Positions 41,229 through 48,446 of a DNA stretch of 48,446 bases are shown here, piece by piece. A program made the position numbers and the translations under genes. How positions within the stretch are numbered: position 1 is the first letter of the stretch; every line of letters begins with the position of its first letter. The stretch comes from Pseudomonas psychrophila HA-4 (GTDB lineage: Bacteria; Pseudomonadota; Gammaproteobacteria; Pseudomonadales; Pseudomonadaceae). The stretch spans positions 1 to 48,446 of the forward strand of contig NZ_ALJC01000126.1 of assembly GCF_000282975.1 (NCBI RefSeq), given 5' to 3'. The notes beneath the pieces were generated by a model, which was not told the origin of the DNA, made no database searches, and worked only from the letters and a program-made list of their open reading frames with translations.

Positions 41229-41945
41229 ATGACCGACCAGCCACAGCCTTCCGACCTTGAACTGCCTGTTGATTCTCTGGAGGCCGCGACTGTTGCGGCG
41301 TATCTGGAGGCTCATCCGGACTTCTTCAGTCAACGCGACGAGTTGCTGTTGGCGTTGCGTATTCCGCACCAGCGAGGCGATACCATTTCGCTGGTCGAGC
41401 GCCAATTAGAGCTGTTACGTAGTCGCAACATCGAGATGCGTCATCGCTTGTCACAACTGATGGACGTGGCCCGCGACAACGATCGATTGTTCGAAAAAAC
41501 CCGTCGTCTCAACCTTGCCCTGATGGACGCCACCAGTCTTGAAGAAATGGTGATAGCGGTCGAAGACAGCTTGCGCCAGGACTTTCAGGTGCCCTTTGTC
41601 AGCCTGGTGCTGTTTGGCGATAACCCGATGCCCGTCGGGCGCTGGGTTAGCAGCGCCGACGCGCAACGTGCCTTGGGCGGGTTGTTGGCCGAAGGCAAAG
41701 CGGTCAGCGGCAGTTTGCGTGAACATGAGCTGGACTTCCTGTTTGGCGAAGAGCAACGCAAGCAGATTGGGTCGACCGCCGTGGTGGCGCTCAATCATCT
41801 GGGTCTGCACGGCGTGTTGGCGGTGGCCAGCCGCGATCCCCAGCATTACAAAAGCTCGGTCGGGACGCTGTTTTTGGGGTATATCGCCGAAGTCCTAGGC
41901 CGAGTCCTGCCGCGTTTTACCAACGCCCTGCGCTCGGTGCGCTAG
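41229..41945 (+). CDS. DUF484-family protein (YigA)
   Basis: A 238-residue cytosolic protein of the DUF484/YigA family. A helical N-terminus (AAYLEAHPDFFSQRDELL) is followed by a GAF-like domain to the C-terminus. Function not known. It is always between dapF and xerC in this operon. I use the ATG at 41229, 13 bp after dapF. A start 42 nt earlier overlaps dapF. Two bp separate its stop from xerC. Confidence 0.9.
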   Translation: MTDQPQPSDLELPVDSLEAATVAAYLEAHPDFFSQRDELLLALRIPHQRGDTISLVERQLELLRSRNIEMRHRLSQLMDVARDNDRLFEKTRRLNLALMDATSLEEMVIAVEDSLRQDFQVPFVSLVLFGDNPMPVGRWVSSADAQRALGGLLAEGKAVSGSLREHELDFLFGEEQRKQIGSTAVVALNHLGLHGVLAVASRDPQHYKSSVGTLFLGYIAEVLGRVLPRFTNALRSVR

Positions 41946-41947
41946 CT

Positions 41948-42844
41948 GTGGAACGACAACTGGACGCTTACTGCACTCACTTGCGCAGTGAGCGCCAAGT
42001 GTCACCGCACACGCTGCAAGCCTATCGCCGCGACCTGAACAAGGTGCTGGCGTTCTGCGTCAAAGAATCTATTCCCAATTGGTCTGCGCTGGACATTCAG
42101 CGCTTGCGCCAACTGGTGTCGCGTCTGCACCAGCAAGGCCAGTCTTCGCGCAGCATTGCGCGGTTGTTGTCGGCAGTGCGCGGGCTCTATCACTACCTCA
42201 ATCGCGAAGGTGTGTGCGATCACGATCCGGCCAACGGCCTGGCGCCGCCCAAGGGTGAGCGTCGCCTGCCCAAAACCCTCGACACCGACCGTGCCCTGCA
42301 ATTGCTCGAAGGCGCGGTCGAAGACGATTTTTTGGCCCTGCGCGACCAGGCCATTCTGGAACTGTTCTATTCGTCGGGGTTGCGCCTGTCTGAGTTGACC
42401 GGGCTTAATCTGGACCAGTTGGACCTGGCCGATGGCTTGGTTGAAGTGCTCGGTAAAGGCAGTAAGACCCGCGTACTGCCGGTCGGCAAAAAAGCCCGCG
42501 AGGCCCTCCAAGCGTGGCTCCCGTTGCGCGCACTGGCCAACCCGCAAGACGATGCTGTGTTCGTCAGCCAGCGCGGCAGCCGCCTAGGGCCGCGGGCCAT
42601 TCAGTTGCGGGTCAAGGCGGCAGGCGAGCGCGAGCTGGGGCAAAACCTGCACCCGCACATGCTGCGCCATTCATTCGCCAGCCATTTGCTGGAGTCGTCT
42701 CAGGATTTACGTGCGGTGCAAGAGTTGCTGGGGCATGCGGACATTAAAACCACGCAAATCTATACCCATTTGGATTTCCAGCACCTGGCATCGGTTTACG
42801 ACAGCGCCCACCCACGGGCCAAACGCAGTAAGGGCAGTGAATGA
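41948..42844 (+). CDS. xerC: Tyrosine site-specific recombinase XerC
   Basis: A 298-residue recombinase that, with XerD, resolves chromosome dimers at dif. The N-terminal SAM-like domain is residues 1-100. The catalytic set is complete: Arg146 (GLRLSEL), Lys170, His237 and Arg240 (HPHMLRHSFASHLL), His263 (LLGHADIKTTQ) and nucleophile Tyr272 (IYTHLD). It starts with GTG at 41948. Length is normal for chromosomal XerC. It overlaps the next gene by 4 nt. Confidence 0.97.
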   Translation: MERQLDAYCTHLRSERQVSPHTLQAYRRDLNKVLAFCVKESIPNWSALDIQRLRQLVSRLHQQGQSSRSIARLLSAVRGLYHYLNREGVCDHDPANGLAPPKGERRLPKTLDTDRALQLLEGAVEDDFLALRDQAILELFYSSGLRLSELTGLNLDQLDLADGLVEVLGKGSKTRVLPVGKKAREALQAWLPLRALANPQDDAVFVSQRGSRLGPRAIQLRVKAAGERELGQNLHPHMLRHSFASHLLESSQDLRAVQELLGHADIKTTQIYTHLDFQHLASVYDSAHPRAKRSKGSE

Positions 42845-43530
42845 CTATTGAGCTGATTACCTTCGACCTTGACGACACCCTGTGGGACACCGCTCCGGTG
42901 ATTATCAGCGCCGAGGCCGCCATGCATGACTGGTTGGCGGCGAATGCACCAAGATTGGGCGCATTAGACCTTGTGGCGTATCAGGCGCTACGCCAGCGGG
43001 TTTTGAGCGATGAGCCACAGCTCAAACACCGGATCAGCGCCTTGCGTCGGCGGGTGTTGTTTCACGCGTTAAACGATGCGGGTTATGAGAACGCGGCCGG
43101 CATGTCGGATCAAGCCTTTGAGGTCTTTATCGAGGCGCGTCATGCACTGCACGTATTCCCGCTGGCAGAGCCGACGTTGACGCAACTGGCCCGTGACTAC
43201 GCATTGGGCGTGGTCACCAATGGCAACGCGGACGTGCGACGGATCGGGTTGGGGCATCACTTCAGGTTTGTGTTGTGTGCCGAAGACATTGGCATTGCCA
43301 AGCCGGATGCGCGGCTGTTCCATGAAGCCTTATCGCGCGGTGGCGTGGCGGCCAGTTCGACCGTGCACGTGGGCGATCACCCTGGTGACGACATTGCCGG
43401 TGCCCAGCAGGCAGGCTTGCGCGCCGTCTGGTTCAATCCGGGTGGCAAACGCTGGGACGGTGACAAAGCCCCGGATGCCGAAGTAGGTTGCTTGAGCGAA
43501 CTGCCAGCGGTGCTCAAGCACCTGCGCTAA
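42841..43530 (+). CDS. yigB: HAD phosphatase, YigB-like
   Basis: A 229-residue cytosolic HAD phosphatase. Motif I is FDLDDTLWD (Asp9 and Asp11), motif II LGVVTNGNADV, and motif IV HVGDHPGDDIAGAQQ. In E. coli yigB also follows xerC, and its product can dephosphorylate a riboflavin intermediate. The same role here is inferred from position and similarity. The ATGA overlap with xerC places it last in the operon. Confidence 0.88.
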   Translation: MTIELITFDLDDTLWDTAPVIISAEAAMHDWLAANAPRLGALDLVAYQALRQRVLSDEPQLKHRISALRRRVLFHALNDAGYENAAGMSDQAFEVFIEARHALHVFPLAEPTLTQLARDYALGVVTNGNADVRRIGLGHHFRFVLCAEDIGIAKPDARLFHEALSRGGVAASSTVHVGDHPGDDIAGAQQAGLRAVWFNPGGKRWDGDKAPDAEVGCLSELPAVLKHLR

Positions 43531-43543
43531 ACGCTTCGCGAAA

Positions 43544-43640
43544 AGATCGCGAGACAAGCTCGCTCCTGCACAGGCCCCCTCTCGTAGCCGTTGACGAGCC
43601 TTGCGAGGCTTCGTCCGGCTGCGCAGCGGCCGCCTATGGG
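43544..43640. repeat. REP-like repeats after yigB
   Basis: Two degraded REP copies: gatcgcgagacaagctcgctcctgcacagg and a second at about 43583-43640 with gagccttgcgaggctt. They lie between the yigB stop and the sutA terminator. Confidence 0.5.
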
Positions 43641-43666
43641 GGGGCGGCGCTCAGCCGTGACCCACA

Positions 43667-43695
43667 AAAAAACCCGCAGCGACGGCGGGTTTTTT
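43667..43695 (-). terminator. Rho-independent terminator of sutA
   Basis: AAAAAACCCGC, loop of 7, GCGGGTTTTTT. On the minus strand it gives a T-run after a GC stem, 22 bp after the sutA stop. It is symmetric, so it can also serve the plus strand. Confidence 0.85.
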
Positions 43696-43716
43696 CTTCA
43701 TGCATTGGAGCAGTCC

Positions 43717-44043
43717 TTAGATAGGACGGCTGCCGTACTTGTTGTCAGGCTTTTTGGGTGGGTCTGCCACCACGTTCGCCTCGACCTCCTGCACTTTGCC
43801 GCCCCGCGAAAGAAACTCTTCCATGGCACGAGCCAGCGCATCACGCTCTTTGTTTTTGGCTTCAACACTTGGCAGGTCATCTACCGAAACCGCTGCCTTG
43901 GATTTGCCTTTGGCCGCAGGGACCGGCGCATCTTCGCCACCGTCATCGTCTGCAACGTCTTCGGCTGTTGCTTCCAAGCCTTCTTCGGTTTCGTCTTCGT
44001 CACCTACTTCGAGGTCATCATTTTCCAGATCATCGTCGCTCAT
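43717..44043 (-). CDS. sutA: Transcriptional regulator SutA
   Basis: A 108-residue, very acidic, largely disordered protein. SutA in P. aeruginosa binds RNA polymerase and supports transcription during slow growth. The N-terminal half is Asp/Glu-rich (SDDDLENDDLEVGDEDETEE). A central helical segment (LPSVEAKNKERDALARAMEE) and a conserved C-terminal tail ending KYGSRPI are diagnostic. It is followed by a strong terminator and stands as a single gene. Confidence 0.93.
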   Translation of the reverse strand: MSDDDLENDDLEVGDEDETEEGLEATAEDVADDDGGEDAPVPAAKGKSKAAVSVDDLPSVEAKNKERDALARAMEEFLSRGGKVQEVEANVVADPPKKPDNKYGSRPI

Positions 44044-44159
44044 GTTCTACCCCATGACTTGCGTAAAGCAGATTAGTTATAGACCAGCTGCGCCAACTGT
44101 CGACTGCCGCTGGTGAAAAAGTAGCCTTGGGTAAACCGAGGCTCAAGTCTCTTCATCGA

Positions 44160-44337
44160 TTAAGGTGACGAGAACTTACCGAGCACCGCGGTATCGCGCT
44201 GTTCGTCCAGATAAACACGTTGCCAGCAGCCCAGTGCCAGTTGCTTTGGCTGCCCGGCCTGCGGGCCTTGAAAGCGTCGGGAGGTTATCCTCGCCTTCGT
44301 CCTGCCAAGGTGCTGTTTTTCGCCCTTCGGCGCGCAT
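44160..44337 (-). pseudogene. Degraded yjbQ-family (UPF0047) relic
   Basis: Fragments of a YjbQ (secondary thiamine-phosphate synthase-like) protein in two frames. DEGEDNLP at 44278-44301 matches the DEGxDDLP block. LALGCWQRVYLDEQRD at 44193-44240, one base out of frame, matches the LxLGTWQxIYLxE signature. A stop follows at 44160-44162. The spacing between blocks is about seven residues shorter than in intact proteins, so there is an internal deletion as well as a frameshift, and the first part of the gene is missing. In P. aeruginosa an intact yjbQ lies between sutA and amtB, from memory. Confidence 0.55.
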
Positions 44338-44483
44338 TCTAGCGTGCTGAATAAAAAAACAAAGCGGCTAATAGTCGAGTTTCGATGTAAGTATTCAGCT
44401 TACAAACCAGCGTAGAACTGTTCTAAGCCTAAAGTGGTAGGAAAAATCATTTCAGTGCCGCGAATAGCGCCAGATTACAGATA
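44338..44483. other. Gene-free stretch between the yjbQ relic and the amtB terminator
   Basis: AT-richer DNA with no gene. It may contain debris of the same lost gene and lies downstream of amtB. I see no further motif. Confidence 0.5.
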
Positions 44484-44513
44484 AAAAAATACCCGGCAGG
44501 CCGGGTATTTTTT
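44484..44513 (-). terminator. Rho-independent terminator of glnK-amtB
   Basis: AAAAAATACCCGGC / GCCGGGTATTTTTT, 14-bp symmetric stem with a 2-nt loop (in practice a larger one), with flanking A/T runs. It is 17 bp after the amtB stop. Confidence 0.88.
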
Positions 44514-44529
44514 TCGAGCGCTTGCGAGC

Positions 44530-45867
44530 TTACAAGTTGTAACCGCGTTCGTTGTGTTGTGCCAGGTCGAGGCCAACGGCCTCTTCCTCTTCGGCAACAC
44601 GCAGGCCCATCACGGCATCCAGCACTTTGAGAATGACGAAGGTCACAATCGCGGTGTAGACGACGGTGAAGGCGACACCCTTGAACTGAATCCAGACTTG
44701 CGTCGGGATGTCAGTGACGGCGCCGAAGCCACCCAGTGCAGGGGCTGCGAACACACCAGTCAGGATGGCGCCGACGATACCGCCGATACCGTGTACGCCG
44801 AATGCGTCCAGTGAGTCGTCATAGCCCAGTTTGCGCTTGAGGCTGGTGGCGCAGAAGAAGCAGATCACGCCTGCCGCCAGACCGATCACGATCGAGCCCA
44901 TTGGGCCAACAGTGCCTGCCGCTGGGGTAATGGCCACCAGACCTGCGACCACGCCGGAGGCGATGCCCAGTGCGCTTGGTTTACCGTGGGTGACCCACTC
45001 GGCAAACATCCAACCCAGTGCAGCCGCGGCGGTTGCGATTTGAGTTACCAGCATCGCCATGCCGGCGGTGCCATTGGCAGCCGCGGCGGAGCCTGCGTTA
45101 AAGCCGAACCAGCCGATCCACAGCATCGCCGCGCCGATCAGGGTGTAACCCAGGTTGTGCGGGGCCATTGGCGTGGTCGGGTAGCCTTTACGCTTGCCGA
45201 GTACGATGCACGCTACAAGGCCTGCAATACCGGCGTTGATGTGCACCACGGTGCCGCCCGCGAAGTCGAGCACACCCCAATCACCCAGCAATGAACCCGG
45301 GCCGCCCCAGACCATATGCGCGATAGGTGCATACACCAAGGTGAACCACACGCCCATGAAGATCAGCATGGCCGAGAACTTCATGCGCTCAGCGAACGCA
45401 CCGACGATCAGGGCAGGGGTGATGATGGCGAAGGTCATCTGGAAGGTGACGAAGATCGCCTCAGGGAACAGCGCCGAAGGTCCCGTAATGCTGGCAGGTG
45501 TGATGCCAGCCAAGAACGCTTTGCCAAAGCCGCCGATGAATGAGTTGAAGTTAACAACGCCCGCTTCCATACCGGTTGTGTCGAACGTGATGCTGTAGCC
45601 GTAAGCGACCCACAGAATGCTGATCAGGCCGGTAATGGCGAAGCATTGCATCATCACGGAAAGAAGGTTTTTAGAGCGGACCATGCCGCCGTAAAACAGC
45701 GCCAGGCCGGGAATGGTCATAAACAGCACCAAAGCCGTGGCAGTCAGCATCCAGGCAGTGTCGCCGGAGTTGAGGACTGGAGCGGCCACTTCGTCTGCCG
45801 CCATGGCCAGGCCAGGCATTACGACGGACAACAGGGCTCCGAGCCCTGCGATTTTACGCAGAGTCAT
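44530..45867 (-). CDS. amtB: Ammonium channel AmtB
   Basis: A 445-residue inner-membrane ammonium/ammonia channel, functioning as a trimer and gated by GlnK. A cleavable signal peptide ends ...MPGLAMA-ADE. Eleven membrane segments follow. Family motifs: YGGMVRSKNLLSVMMQ, the pore His region PIAHMVWGG and FGVHGIGGIVGAILTGVFA. The C-terminal cytoplasmic tail contains the GlnK contact region (VMGLRVAEEEEAVGLDLAQH). It follows glnK by 35 bp on the same strand, the classic glnK-amtB pair under nitrogen control. Confidence 0.96.
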   Translation of the reverse strand: MTLRKIAGLGALLSVVMPGLAMAADEVAAPVLNSGDTAWMLTATALVLFMTIPGLALFYGGMVRSKNLLSVMMQCFAITGLISILWVAYGYSITFDTTGMEAGVVNFNSFIGGFGKAFLAGITPASITGPSALFPEAIFVTFQMTFAIITPALIVGAFAERMKFSAMLIFMGVWFTLVYAPIAHMVWGGPGSLLGDWGVLDFAGGTVVHINAGIAGLVACIVLGKRKGYPTTPMAPHNLGYTLIGAAMLWIGWFGFNAGSAAAANGTAGMAMLVTQIATAAAALGWMFAEWVTHGKPSALGIASGVVAGLVAITPAAGTVGPMGSIVIGLAAGVICFFCATSLKRKLGYDDSLDAFGVHGIGGIVGAILTGVFAAPALGGFGAVTDIPTQVWIQFKGVAFTVVYTAIVTFVILKVLDAVMGLRVAEEEEAVGLDLAQHNERGYNL

Positions 45868-45902
45868 AGTGTTTTCTCCTGGGGCGTTGGGGGTTTGGCG
45901 GC

Positions 45903-46241
45903 TTAGATTGCGTCGGTATCGGTTTCGCCGGTACGGATGCGAATAGCCTGTTCCAGATTGACCACAAAAATCTTGCCATCACCAATCTTGCCGGTGTTAG
46001 CAGCCTTGGTTATCGCTTCGATAACCCGGTCAAGATCTTTGTCGTCAATGGCGACATCAATCTTCACCTTTGGCAGAAAATCGACCACATACTCCGCGCC
46101 GCGATACAGCTCGGTGTGACCTTTCTGCCGGCCGAAGCCTTTAACCTCAGTAACGGTAATGCCTTGCACACCGATTTCAGACAGCGACTCGCGTACGTCG
46201 TCTAATTTGAACGGCTTGATAATGGCGGTGACTAGCTTCAT
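45903..46241 (-). CDS. glnK: PII nitrogen signal protein GlnK
   Basis: A 112-residue trimeric PII protein. It binds ATP/ADP and 2-oxoglutarate and blocks AmtB when nitrogen is ample. The T-loop EVKGFGRQKGHTELYRGAEY has the uridylylation site Tyr51. The conserved C-terminal nucleotide-binding block GKIGDGKIFVV is intact. It is transcribed first, then amtB. A candidate NtrC site lies about 300 bp upstream (46538-46554). Confidence 0.95.
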   Translation of the reverse strand: MKLVTAIIKPFKLDDVRESLSEIGVQGITVTEVKGFGRQKGHTELYRGAEYVVDFLPKVKIDVAIDDKDLDRVIEAITKAANTGKIGDGKIFVVNLEQAIRIRTGETDTDAI

Positions 46242-46659
46242 GAAACTTCTCCCGAATTGGTGGACTTGCCCCAGGAAAACAAACCCGGCTCAAGTCTAAG
46301 CGCAGTGTCTGGCTTTGTAACGCGTCGTTGTCCTTCTTCAGGCAACGCAACGTGTATCAATCGCTGGTGACGAAAACACTCCCTGAACCATCTGCCGCAC
46401 TACCATCGTCACAGCAACTGCATCAGTACGTGAGTCATGAGCAACTAAGCAGAAACCTTGCCATGTCTGAAAAAGTCAGCAATTACAGTCATTTACCAAG
46501 GGTTGATGGCTTTGTGCCTGAGTTCGCAGGGGATTTGTGCACTCAAACGGTGCGCTGGTGGCAGGTGGGATGCGCGAAAAATGTGCGAAGGCCGGTTGGG
46601 AATGCCCCCCTGACACTGCGTGATACACTCGCCGCCATCAGTTTTAAGGACCTTAAATC
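46242..46659. other. Divergent promoter region glnK / ubiK
   Basis: About 418 bp between glnK (minus) and ubiK (plus). It should hold the sigma-54/NtrC promoter of glnK-amtB. I found a candidate NtrC site (46538-46554) but no convincing -24/-12 element. An open frame from 46328 into ubiK reads through it and shows no protein-like features. Confidence 0.5.
46538..46554. promoter_or_regulatory. Candidate NtrC-binding site
   Basis: TGCACTCAAACGGTGCG matches the 17-bp NtrC palindrome type TGCACCAnnnTGGTGCA at the outer GCAC and GGTGC halves. It lies about 300 bp from the glnK start, a plausible enhancer distance, but also about 110 bp from the ubiK start. Confidence 0.4.
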
Positions 46660-46920
46660 ATGCTCGCGCCTAAAGACCTTCTCGACGCCCTGAGTGGCCA
46701 CGCCTCTCGTCTGTTCAGTGGCGAAACTGCGCTGCCGCGCAACGAAATCGAAAGCCAGTTCAAAGCCTTGCTGCAAAGTGGCTTTAGCAAGCTGGACTTG
46801 GTCAGCCGCGAAGAATTCGACAGCCAGATGGTGGTCTTGGCCCGCACCCGCGCACGCCTTGAAAGCCTTGAGGCCAAAGTGGCTGAACTGGAAGCCACGT
46901 TGCTGCCGCCCGCTGAGTAA
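46660..46920 (+). CDS. ubiK: Ubiquinone-synthesis accessory factor UbiK
   Basis: An 86-residue protein of the UbiK (BMFP, formerly YqiC) family that aids aerobic ubiquinone synthesis and binds UbiJ. The signature is FKALLQSGFSKLDLVSREEF. The C-terminus is a coiled coil (LARTRARLESLEAKVAELEA) used for trimerisation. AAGGACC precedes the ATG. In other pseudomonads yifB (comM) tends to follow. Here a VOC gene follows instead. Confidence 0.93.
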   Translation: MLAPKDLLDALSGHASRLFSGETALPRNEIESQFKALLQSGFSKLDLVSREEFDSQMVVLARTRARLESLEAKVAELEATLLPPAE

Positions 46921-46965
46921 TGCCCGGATGCGGTGCGTTTTTTAATAAGAACAAGGATGTTTTTT

Positions 46966-47394
46966 ATGGTGGTGATGAACGCACTGGTGCCTGAGTTGAT
47001 CGTCGCGGATCTGGCGCGCAGCCTGCACTTCTACTGTGATGTGCTGGGCTTCACCGTCGAGTATCAACGGCCTGAGCATCTTTTTGCTTTTCTGTCTTTT
47101 CATGGCAGCCAACTGATGTTGGAGCAGGATGATCATGAAGAGTCCGCTTGGCGTGTGGGGCCGTTAGAGCCGCCGTTTGGGCGGGGCATGAACCTCTCGA
47201 TCAAATGCCCTGACGCGCAAGGTTTGATCGGGCACCTCCACGCCGCCGGGCACACGCTACGCAAACCCCTCGAAGAACGTTGGTACCGCAGCAACGATGT
47301 GCTGTTTGGTGAGCGCAACTTTTTAGTGCTCGACCCCGACGGCTATCTGCTTCGCTTTGCCGATGATCTAGGCACCAAGGCTGTGGAGGGGTAA
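46966..47394 (+). CDS. VOC-superfamily (glyoxalase/bleomycin-resistance-like) protein
   Basis: A 142-residue protein with two babbb modules of the vicinal-oxygen-chelate fold. Motifs: VPELIVADLARSLHFYCDVL, FHGSQLMLEQDD and LDPDGYLLRFADDLG. A metal or antibiotic ligand cannot be assigned, and some members bind bleomycin. The ATG at 46966 has AAGGATG 5-8 nt upstream. A start 33 nt earlier lacks one. It follows ubiK by 45 bp in the same direction. Confidence 0.85.
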   Translation: MVVMNALVPELIVADLARSLHFYCDVLGFTVEYQRPEHLFAFLSFHGSQLMLEQDDHEESAWRVGPLEPPFGRGMNLSIKCPDAQGLIGHLHAAGHTLRKPLEERWYRSNDVLFGERNFLVLDPDGYLLRFADDLGTKAVEG

Positions 47395-47540
47395 ACCTGC
47401 CCCGCGCCGACAAATTGACGGTTCTCAGATAATGGCTATTTGACGCCAGTGACGCTTTAACATTACTGTCCTCACCTTTCAGGGAGGCGGTGCGGGCATC
47501 AGTCCGGGTTTTACCGCGCGAATTAATTGATGGAGCAAGG

Positions 47541-48446
47541 ATGCGCGGCGCACTTTTACGCAGTGGCAAAAGTGGGGCTTTTACGGCCCTGGGTGAAACT
47601 GGACAGCCGGTCTATCGGTCTGCACTGCAACTACGCGAAGCGATTCGCCGCAAAAATCCTGGCATGGCCATGCATTTGGCCGTCCCGCAAAGTGATGAGT
47701 TGGGCGACAACATTGACTGGTACAGCGATGTCCAGGGCGATGTCGTGCCGTGGGGCAGCGCCACCGAAGCAGAACGCGCCCCTGCCCGCGCCCAGCTCGA
47801 AACCTTCAAAGCCTTTTTGGCCGAGCAGAGCACGACGCTGCTGAGCGAAGGCGCCAGTTCGCCGCTCAGTGACAAAGCGGTCTTCGCCAAGCTCCTTACG
47901 CGCGTCATCTCCTTTCCTGATGAAAGCTTTGTGTACTTGGTCAACGGCACGCCGGTACTGACCTTTTGGGGGTTTGTACACCCCAATGCCGATCGTTTTC
48001 TAGATCCGTTGTATTGCCTTTATCCGCGCACTGAAGTGCCTGTCGCAGCGCCGTTGGCACCCGTTGCCGAGCCTGTGGTGACGCCGCCACGCGCTCATGT
48101 GGTGGTCAAACGCCCTTGGTGGCGCTGGTTGTGGTGGCTGCTGCCTTTGTTGCTCCTGCTCTTGCTGTTGTTCGGGCTGCGCTTTTGCGCGCCGAATGCG
48201 CCGTTGCCCGAGACCTCGGGCTCCGCGTGGCAATGGCCAAAGGTTGAGCTGCCACAGTCGCTCAAGCTGATTATGGGCAAACTGGGCCTCGGTGATGGCA
48301 ATGGCCTGTCGGGTCAGGGGCCTGGCAGGGGCGGCGCACAGCTGCCCAAGACGGGCTCGGACACGGCTCCACTACCGGCTCCCAAACCGGGCGGTGACGC
48401 GCCTGCGCCGCCTGCACCTGAACCCAATCCGACGCCCGAGCCGCCC
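47541..48446 (+). CDS. SrfA-family protein, 3'-truncated by window end
   Basis: The first 302 codons of a gene that runs off the right end. The N-terminal MRGALLRSGKSGAFTALGE and TIDWY-like IDWYSDVQGDVVPW are typical of the SrfA family (srfABC genes, of unknown or envelope-related function). An N-terminal cytoplasmic domain of about 190 residues precedes a strong membrane segment at about 192-214 (Trp-rich, then a long Leu run). A Gly/Pro/Ala-rich linker follows to the window end. The ATG at 47541 has GGAGCAAGG upstream. srfB and srfC would be expected next, outside the window. Confidence 0.8.
   Translation, partial: MRGALLRSGKSGAFTALGETGQPVYRSALQLREAIRRKNPGMAMHLAVPQSDELGDNIDWYSDVQGDVVPWGSATEAERAPARAQLETFKAFLAEQSTTLLSEGASSPLSDKAVFAKLLTRVISFPDESFVYLVNGTPVLTFWGFVHPNADRFLDPLYCLYPRTEVPVAAPLAPVAEPVVTPPRAHVVVKRPWWRWLWWLLPLLLLLLLLFGLRFCAPNAPLPETSGSAWQWPKVELPQSLKLIMGKLGLGDGNGLSGQGPGRGGAQLPKTGSDTAPLPAPKPGGDAPAPPAPEPNPTPEPP

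Noticed and set aside
46242..46340. Search for a sigma-54 -24/-12 promoter (TGGCAC-n5-TTGC) upstream of glnK
   Set aside because: No stretch matched both halves with the required spacing, so none is listed, although one is expected biologically.
46328..46693. Open frame of 121 codons upstream of and overlapping ubiK
   Set aside because: Low-complexity composition without a domain, no good ribosome-binding site, and it overlaps ubiK out of frame. It lies in a promoter region.
1..48446. CRISPR array, tRNA, rRNA, insertion sequence or prophage
   Set aside because: No regularly spaced repeats, cloverleaf sequences, transposase or phage structural genes were seen on either strand.

Overview
This is a bacterial chromosomal window of about 48.4 kb, GC-rich (roughly 60% by eye) and densely packed, with no rRNA, tRNA, CRISPR array, insertion sequence or prophage that I can see. 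Gene content, gene order, and short REP elements ending in 'gtgggagcgggcttgctcgc' point to Pseudomonas, probably the P. fluorescens lineage in the broad sense. I cannot name the species. Much of it matches blocks known from other pseudomonads, including the origin-proximal def-fmt-rsmB-trkA / dprA-tsaC / hemF-aroE block, the sulfate transport operon, and the lysA-dapF-xerC to amtB-glnK block. Comparisons with other pseudomonads here are from memory, not from a search.

Layout. (1) 1-9.8 kb: def, fmt, rsmB, trkA and a TPR protein on the minus strand; dprA and tsaC on the plus strand; qor (minus); hemF and aroE (plus). The LysM-protein gene expected between def and dprA is missing, and four perfect DnaA boxes lie in the first 6.5 kb. 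(2) 9.9-15.7 kb: a SulP anion transporter, a DOPA-dioxygenase-like protein, an AT-rich membrane-protein gene, a BCCT choline transporter behind a BetI-type palindrome, and a small DUF protein behind a hairpin-rich leader. (3) 15.8-21 kb: a TriABC-type RND efflux operon with two adaptor proteins, all junctions overlapping. (4) 21-28 kb: a COG4637-like ATPase, two orphan Rhs-core proteins in inverted orientation, and between them metQ, a shortened sigma-54-type activator, an RBBP9-like hydrolase and a DUF962 protein. (5) 27.7-31.4 kb: HAD phosphatase, gamma carbonic anhydrase, oligopeptidase A (prlC) and a zinc-ribbon protein. (6) 31.4-36.1 kb: the sulfur-starvation operon oscA-sbp-cysT-cysW-cysA. 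(7) 36.2-43.5 kb: a class I adenylate cyclase reduced to its catalytic half, rnk, DUF1289, cyaY, then the operon lptM-lysA-dapF-DUF484-xerC-yigB. (8) 43.7-48.4 kb: sutA, a degraded yjbQ relic, amtB-glnK, ubiK, a VOC protein and the 5' part of an SrfA-family gene cut by the window end.

Functional themes are translation start and formyl-Met handling, tRNA and rRNA modification, heme and aromatic synthesis, sulfur scavenging (two loci), nitrogen sensing (glnK-amtB), osmoprotectant uptake, and envelope or efflux functions. The main departures from expectation are gene loss or reduction (LysM gene, adenylate cyclase C-terminal half, yjbQ, regulator HTH), the orphan Rhs modules, the structured leader, and the DnaA-box cluster.
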